Assembly: GCA_023453795.1 (NCBI GenBank)
Contig: JAEXSP010000034.1
Span: 186,001 to 250,000 of the forward strand
Origin: Bacillota bacterium
GTDB taxonomy: Bacteria > Bacillota > Clostridia > Acetivibrionales > JAEXSP01
DNA: 64,000 nt
Reading direction: 5' to 3'
Made by a program: the position numbers and the translations under genes
Shown: positions 60,683 through 64,000 of the stretch, one piece after another
How the letters are laid out: each line of letters starts with the position of its first letter
How positions within the stretch are numbered: position 1 is the first letter of the stretch
Notes under the pieces: generated by a model
The model's database searches: none
What the model saw: only the letters and a program-made list of their open reading frames with translations
What the model was told of the DNA's origin: nothing

Positions 60683-61981
60683 CTATGAATCCAATTCTTT
60701 ATATCTCGGATCAATCAGAGCGAATACACTTGCAATAAATCCGATAGTGCCGGTCAACAGAAACATAACTGCCATACCAGAACCTTTTCCATGTCCCACC
60801 AATAATGTGCAAAGCTTCTGTAACGGCGAAACAGTCCGCATAAACGGCTCAAAAATCCCGTCAGCCAGAATACCGCTAAGAAAAAGCCCTAAAGGTATTG
60901 TAAAGAACTGCAAGGTATCACGTGTTGAAAACACTCTGCCCTGCATATGTTCAGGTACTTTTGTCCGCATAATGGTTGTAATGTTTGCATTTACAAAGGG
61001 AATCGGAAGATTGCCTGCAAAAGCGGCAAACACCCAAATCCATTTATTACGCCCGACCGCCCATAAAACATTGGCAAGGATGAAGGATACAGCCAGGGAA
61101 ATAAATATAACCCTTGTTTTACTTTTTGCCGGTTTAGCTGCAATTACTATTATGCTTCCTGTAAGTGTTCCAATACCGATAAAGGATGAAACCATACCAA
61201 GTACCGCCTGATTATTCCCCGACCTTGCAAGGATCATAGCGGGCATTATGCCATAGCCCGTTAAGTATGCCAGCAGATTAATAAATGAAAAAAAGACGAT
61301 CATTTTGAGAAGCGCCTTATGCTTTTGCAAAAAGCTAAATCCATCCAGGCAGCTTTTTAAAAAAAGCTGTTTCTTTTCATTGCTTTCATCCGGTATAGGA
61401 GGAATATGAATAAAAAATAACAATGCCGCAAGCGCAATTCCAAATGAAAACATATCTATTATAAGTATCAGCTGTAATCCTCCGAATGCAAGCAAAGCAG
61501 TCGCAAGCGCTGGAGATACAATGGATATAACCGAATTTGAAAATGCCTGCAAGCCGCTCACTCTGACATAATGTTCCTTTGGAGCCAGTATACTGACAGC
61601 CACATATGAAGCAGGGTTTTGAAATGCCGTCATAAAGCTTAAAATAAAGTTGATTGCATACAGGTGCCAGATATGTAGGTTCCCGGTGCTGAATAGAATG
61701 AAGACCGACAGTGTGCCCAGTGCAGCAACAAAATTACTTATTAGCAGGATTTTTCTCTTATCCCATTTGTCGACCAGAGTGCCTGCAACAAAACAAAACA
61801 GAATTGAAGGCAAATAGGTAAAAAAAGCAAGAAAAGCAATGCTGGAGGCAGTGCCTTGCTGCTTGTATGCCCAAAGGATAAGCGCAAATTTGGTCATGGC
61901 TGAACCAAGCAGTGAGATTGATTCGCTGGACCAAAGGGTCAGGAAGTACTTCATTTCGGATAATTTATTTAATTTTATCAT
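60683..61981 (-). CDS. MFS transporter (drug/siderophore efflux type)
   Basis: This 432-residue inner-membrane protein has 12 hydrophobic helices in two halves and a charged middle loop near residue 195-210. The motif between helices 2 and 3 reads GTLVDKWDKRKILLISN, typical of the MFS_3 (EntS-like) efflux group. AFQNPASYVAVSILAPKEHYVRVSGLQ matches the same group. AAGGAG lies seven bases before ATG. Single gene, read opposite to its neighbours. Substrate unknown. Confidence 0.92.
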   Translation of the reverse strand: MIKLNKLSEMKYFLTLWSSESISLLGSAMTKFALILWAYKQQGTASSIAFLAFFTYLPSILFCFVAGTLVDKWDKRKILLISNFVAALGTLSVFILFSTGNLHIWHLYAINFILSFMTAFQNPASYVAVSILAPKEHYVRVSGLQAFSNSVISIVSPALATALLAFGGLQLILIIDMFSFGIALAALLFFIHIPPIPDESNEKKQLFLKSCLDGFSFLQKHKALLKMIVFFSFINLLAYLTGYGIMPAMILARSGNNQAVLGMVSSFIGIGTLTGSIIVIAAKPAKSKTRVIFISLAVSFILANVLWAVGRNKWIWVFAAFAGNLPIPFVNANITTIMRTKVPEHMQGRVFSTRDTLQFFTIPLGLFLSGILADGIFEPFMRTVSPLQKLCTLLVGHGKGSGMAVMFLLTGTIGFIASVFALIDPRYKELDS

Positions 61982-62395
61982 GACTTTGCTCCTTAAAAAT
62001 TATTATTTAAGAAATGCAAAGTCCAATTTTGGACGTTAATTTTCTTGCCCCATACAAATTCCGCCCTGTATCGGACCTCGCATGGAGCTTAAAACAATGC
62101 AGAGTTTCATTATAATCACCTGATGTTTTTGTCTTGATTTGCTATTCAATATCTTACAACAGGATAGTAACATTTTTTTCCCTATATTTCAACAATAAAG
62201 AAGAAATACAAAAATAATTTACCAGACAGTTAAGCCGTTTGTCTCATTGAAAGTTCCTAATATTATAACAATTATCCTCATTTACATGATATGAGAAAAG
62301 TTGTAATATGTAGGAAAGGTGAAGCAATAATTTTCAACAATAAGAAGCATCAAACTGTAAGGTGTTTTCAATACTCATTCTGCAAGGAGGACAAC
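61982..62395. other. Divergent intergenic region
   Basis: This 414-base AT-rich region lies between the MFS gene and the secreted-protein gene. On the minus strand TATAAT lies near 62114-62119, a likely -10 for the MFS gene with no good -35. On the plus strand I see no convincing promoter. No RNA stem or reading frame with a ribosome site was found apart from the open extension of the downstream gene. Confidence 0.45.
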
Positions 62396-63481
62396 ATGAA
62401 CTGCATAAAACTTAAACGTACAATAACAATGGTAGCTTGTATCATTTCACTATTAACACTATCGAGCGAAAGCATTGCGCTTCCGATAACCGCCTTCAAA
62501 CCGTTTACGCCTATAGACATGAAAGCTGCGCCTAACAGATACGGCGGAATTGACTATATGTTCTCTGATTTTCCCGAGTCAATCACGGACTACCAGTTTG
62601 ACAACGGTGTTATGGCTCGGCACACAATAAGCCGGCAAGTGCCGGGAGCACGTGATTATGCAGTGGAATTCTATCATATGAATAAGACCAAGCTTCCGTT
62701 GCGTGTAGGCGTTGCACTAATCAATAAGTCTTCTGAAGCCAGTACCGCAACAATCAATAACATAGCAAAAGGGGATTGTCTTCGGGGTTCCGGCCTTGAA
62801 ATTTCAATGCCATCACAGGTACAAAGGGATTATCAGTCGAGTGAGAACCATTTTCCGCTGGAGGTTCCGGGGGCTAAAGACGGGATTCCAGGCTGCGCCA
62901 TTGCTGTGGAACAGGCATTCCCGCAGAATTCTCTGGCCTACGGCAAGGTAAAGATTTATATACCCTTTAAATCCAACCTGGAGATCAGAATCTTCATTAT
63001 CAGAGCAGAGGCAGATGACGACTGCATTGCCGTAAGCAAGGAATGTGACCCGGGAACCACCAAAGGGTTTACTACCGGTATGTTCACTTCGGACCAAAGA
63101 ATAATCTATTTTGATACGACTGCTGCAATTAAAACCTTCTATTTGGGATTTGTCAATGACCATTACAATCCCAATGAGTATGAGGCTTCATCCCTTCCGG
63201 TAAACGGCAGAGTGCTGCTTGAAGGCAATTATGGAATTATATACGTTATTAAGTTCACCAACATGGATAAGTCCAAAATAAACGGTTTAAGAATAACTCC
63301 GCAGTGGAAATACGTTCACGGGGGGCAGGAGTATGTCGTATTTGACGGCTACAAATGGACAGTAATCCACATCAGTGATGGGAAAAGCAAGGATATATAC
63401 ATTCCGTCTACCGGTGAATTGAAATTCATACTGCCCGGAAGCGGATGCGGAAATATATGCTTTGACTTGATACAGAGATAG
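62396..63481 (+). CDS. Secreted protein of unknown function
   Basis: This encodes 361 residues with an N-terminal signal (MNCIKLKRTITMVACIISLL, cleavage near SIALPITA). The mature protein appears beta-rich, with repeated Gly/Asn/Thr turns (EGNYGIIYVIKF, YVVFDGYKW, GELKFILPGSG), suggesting an extracellular beta-sandwich or adhesin-like fold. There is no lipobox, sortase motif or dockerin repeat. The frame is open from 62291, but ATG 62396 has GCAAGGAGG six bases upstream and gives the signal peptide. I do not recognise the family. Confidence 0.78.
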   Translation: MNCIKLKRTITMVACIISLLTLSSESIALPITAFKPFTPIDMKAAPNRYGGIDYMFSDFPESITDYQFDNGVMARHTISRQVPGARDYAVEFYHMNKTKLPLRVGVALINKSSEASTATINNIAKGDCLRGSGLEISMPSQVQRDYQSSENHFPLEVPGAKDGIPGCAIAVEQAFPQNSLAYGKVKIYIPFKSNLEIRIFIIRAEADDDCIAVSKECDPGTTKGFTTGMFTSDQRIIYFDTTAAIKTFYLGFVNDHYNPNEYEASSLPVNGRVLLEGNYGIIYVIKFTNMDKSKINGLRITPQWKYVHGGQEYVVFDGYKWTVIHISDGKSKDIYIPSTGELKFILPGSGCGNICFDLIQR

Positions 63482-63664
63482 AGGTAAATCAATACTTATA
63501 ACCCGAAGGCTGTGATACTGAAACCGGGTTTGCATATGTCTGCGTTTACAGAGATTAAGTCTGCTTTCCATTGTAAACTAGAAATGATTTAGAATCATGG
63601 AGTGCCAATGAATATCTAAAATGATATAATTAGTTGCAAGAATAATAATTGGAGGCAAATTTTA

Positions 63665-64000
63665 ATGAAAGATTTTCCCGATTTTATGAAAAATGAAAAG
63701 AACCGTGTGCCTTCTAGCATGCAAAATACTGAGGATATTGAAGGATATTATTATGAGGGAGCGGATGGCAGCCAGATGGCTTTCTGGACGTGCTATACCG
63801 ATCGAGAGTCAAAAAAGCACAAGCATGATTTTGATGAGTACACTATTATAGTATCAGGTCAGTACACGGCTTGTTTTGAGGATCGGGAGATTGTCCTCAA
63901 TCCTGGGGATGAACTATTCATTCCGGCAGGAACAGTGCAGTGGGGTAGATGTATAGCTGGAACAAGGTCTATACATGCCTTTGGCGGTAAAAGAATAAAA
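63665..64000 (+). CDS. Cupin-domain protein, cut by window edge
   Basis: The first 112 codons are visible. ATG 63665 follows TTGGAGG. After a charged start (MKDFPDFMKNEKNRVPSSM) comes a cupin barrel: HKHDFDEYTIIVSGQYT holds the metal-binding His-x-His and Glu, and LNPGDELFIPAGTVQWGR the second motif (its usual His is Gln). Single-cupin proteins include isomerases, sensors and binding proteins, so function is open. The C-terminus lies outside the window. Confidence 0.85.
   Translation, partial: MKDFPDFMKNEKNRVPSSMQNTEDIEGYYYEGADGSQMAFWTCYTDRESKKHKHDFDEYTIIVSGQYTACFEDREIVLNPGDELFIPAGTVQWGRCIAGTRSIHAFGGKRIK

Overview
The window looks like chromosomal DNA of an anaerobic, low-to-mid GC Gram-positive bacterium. 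Strong GGAGG-type ribosome sites, frequent TTG starts, consensus sigma-A promoters with 17-bp spacers, a one-chain pyruvate:ferredoxin oxidoreductase, a membrane pyrophosphatase and a LytS/YesN-linked sugar transporter point to a clostridium. I favour the Ruminiclostridium/cellulolytic group, but this is inference from gene content, not from a marker-gene search.

Layout. 0-5.2 kb: a gene cut by the left edge, a SEC-C protein, a Cys-rich protein, the overlapping gltX-glnS pair and two tRNA-Gly genes behind a perfect consensus promoter. 5.4-11.1 kb: a divergent H+-pyrophosphatase, a zinc-ribbon membrane protein and an orphan PAS histidine kinase. 11.1-27.1 kb: a natural-product locus of six genes in one direction with short gaps and visibly higher GC. 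It encodes a glycosyltransferase, a MATE exporter, a KS-(degenerate AT)-carrier PKS module, a membrane-anchored penicillin-acylase-type hydrolase, a 2061-residue NRPS and a PP-loop ATPase. 27.2-31.8 kb: methionine aminopeptidase and nifJ-type PFOR. 32.1-40.0 kb: a sugar three-component sensor (anchored binding protein, LytS-like kinase, YesN-like regulator) followed by a multiple-monosaccharide ABC transporter. 40.1-44.5 kb: a radical SAM protein, lrgAB, a DEAD-box helicase and an unknown protein. 44.55-44.9 kb: a probable abundant non-coding RNA with a perfect promoter and two terminators. 44.96-49.9 kb: a 49-residue basic protein, rsgA, a methyltransferase, three acetyltransferases and a DUF1848 protein. 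50-57.2 kb: a secreted propeller-like protein, a two-component system with an ABC exporter, and an AraC/GyrI regulator. 57.4-60.2 kb: a small membrane protein with a SecA-like ATPase. 60.4-64 kb: initiator tRNA, an MFS exporter, a secreted unknown protein and a cupin protein cut by the right edge.

The most unusual object is the NRPS at 19627-25812. A complete ThiF/MoeB/E1-type adenylating domain, with its GxGGxG loop, Arg finger and two CxxC zinc pairs, sits in frame inside the amino-acid adenylation domain, between core motifs A1 and A2. The rest of the adenylation domain continues intact after it. The neighbours include a PKS module whose acyltransferase has lost its catalytic Ser motif, tandem duplicated carrier domains, a terminal epimerase-like domain without a thioesterase, and a PP-loop ATPase without its usual glutaminase partners. 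Together they suggest an assembly line with unusual activation or release chemistry, perhaps thiocarboxylate, thioamide or amide formation. That chemistry is inference; the domain insertion itself is read directly from the sequence.

Starts were chosen by ribosome-site spacing where the longest reading frame was not the best choice. Most terminators were found by pairing both arms by eye, including G-U pairs.
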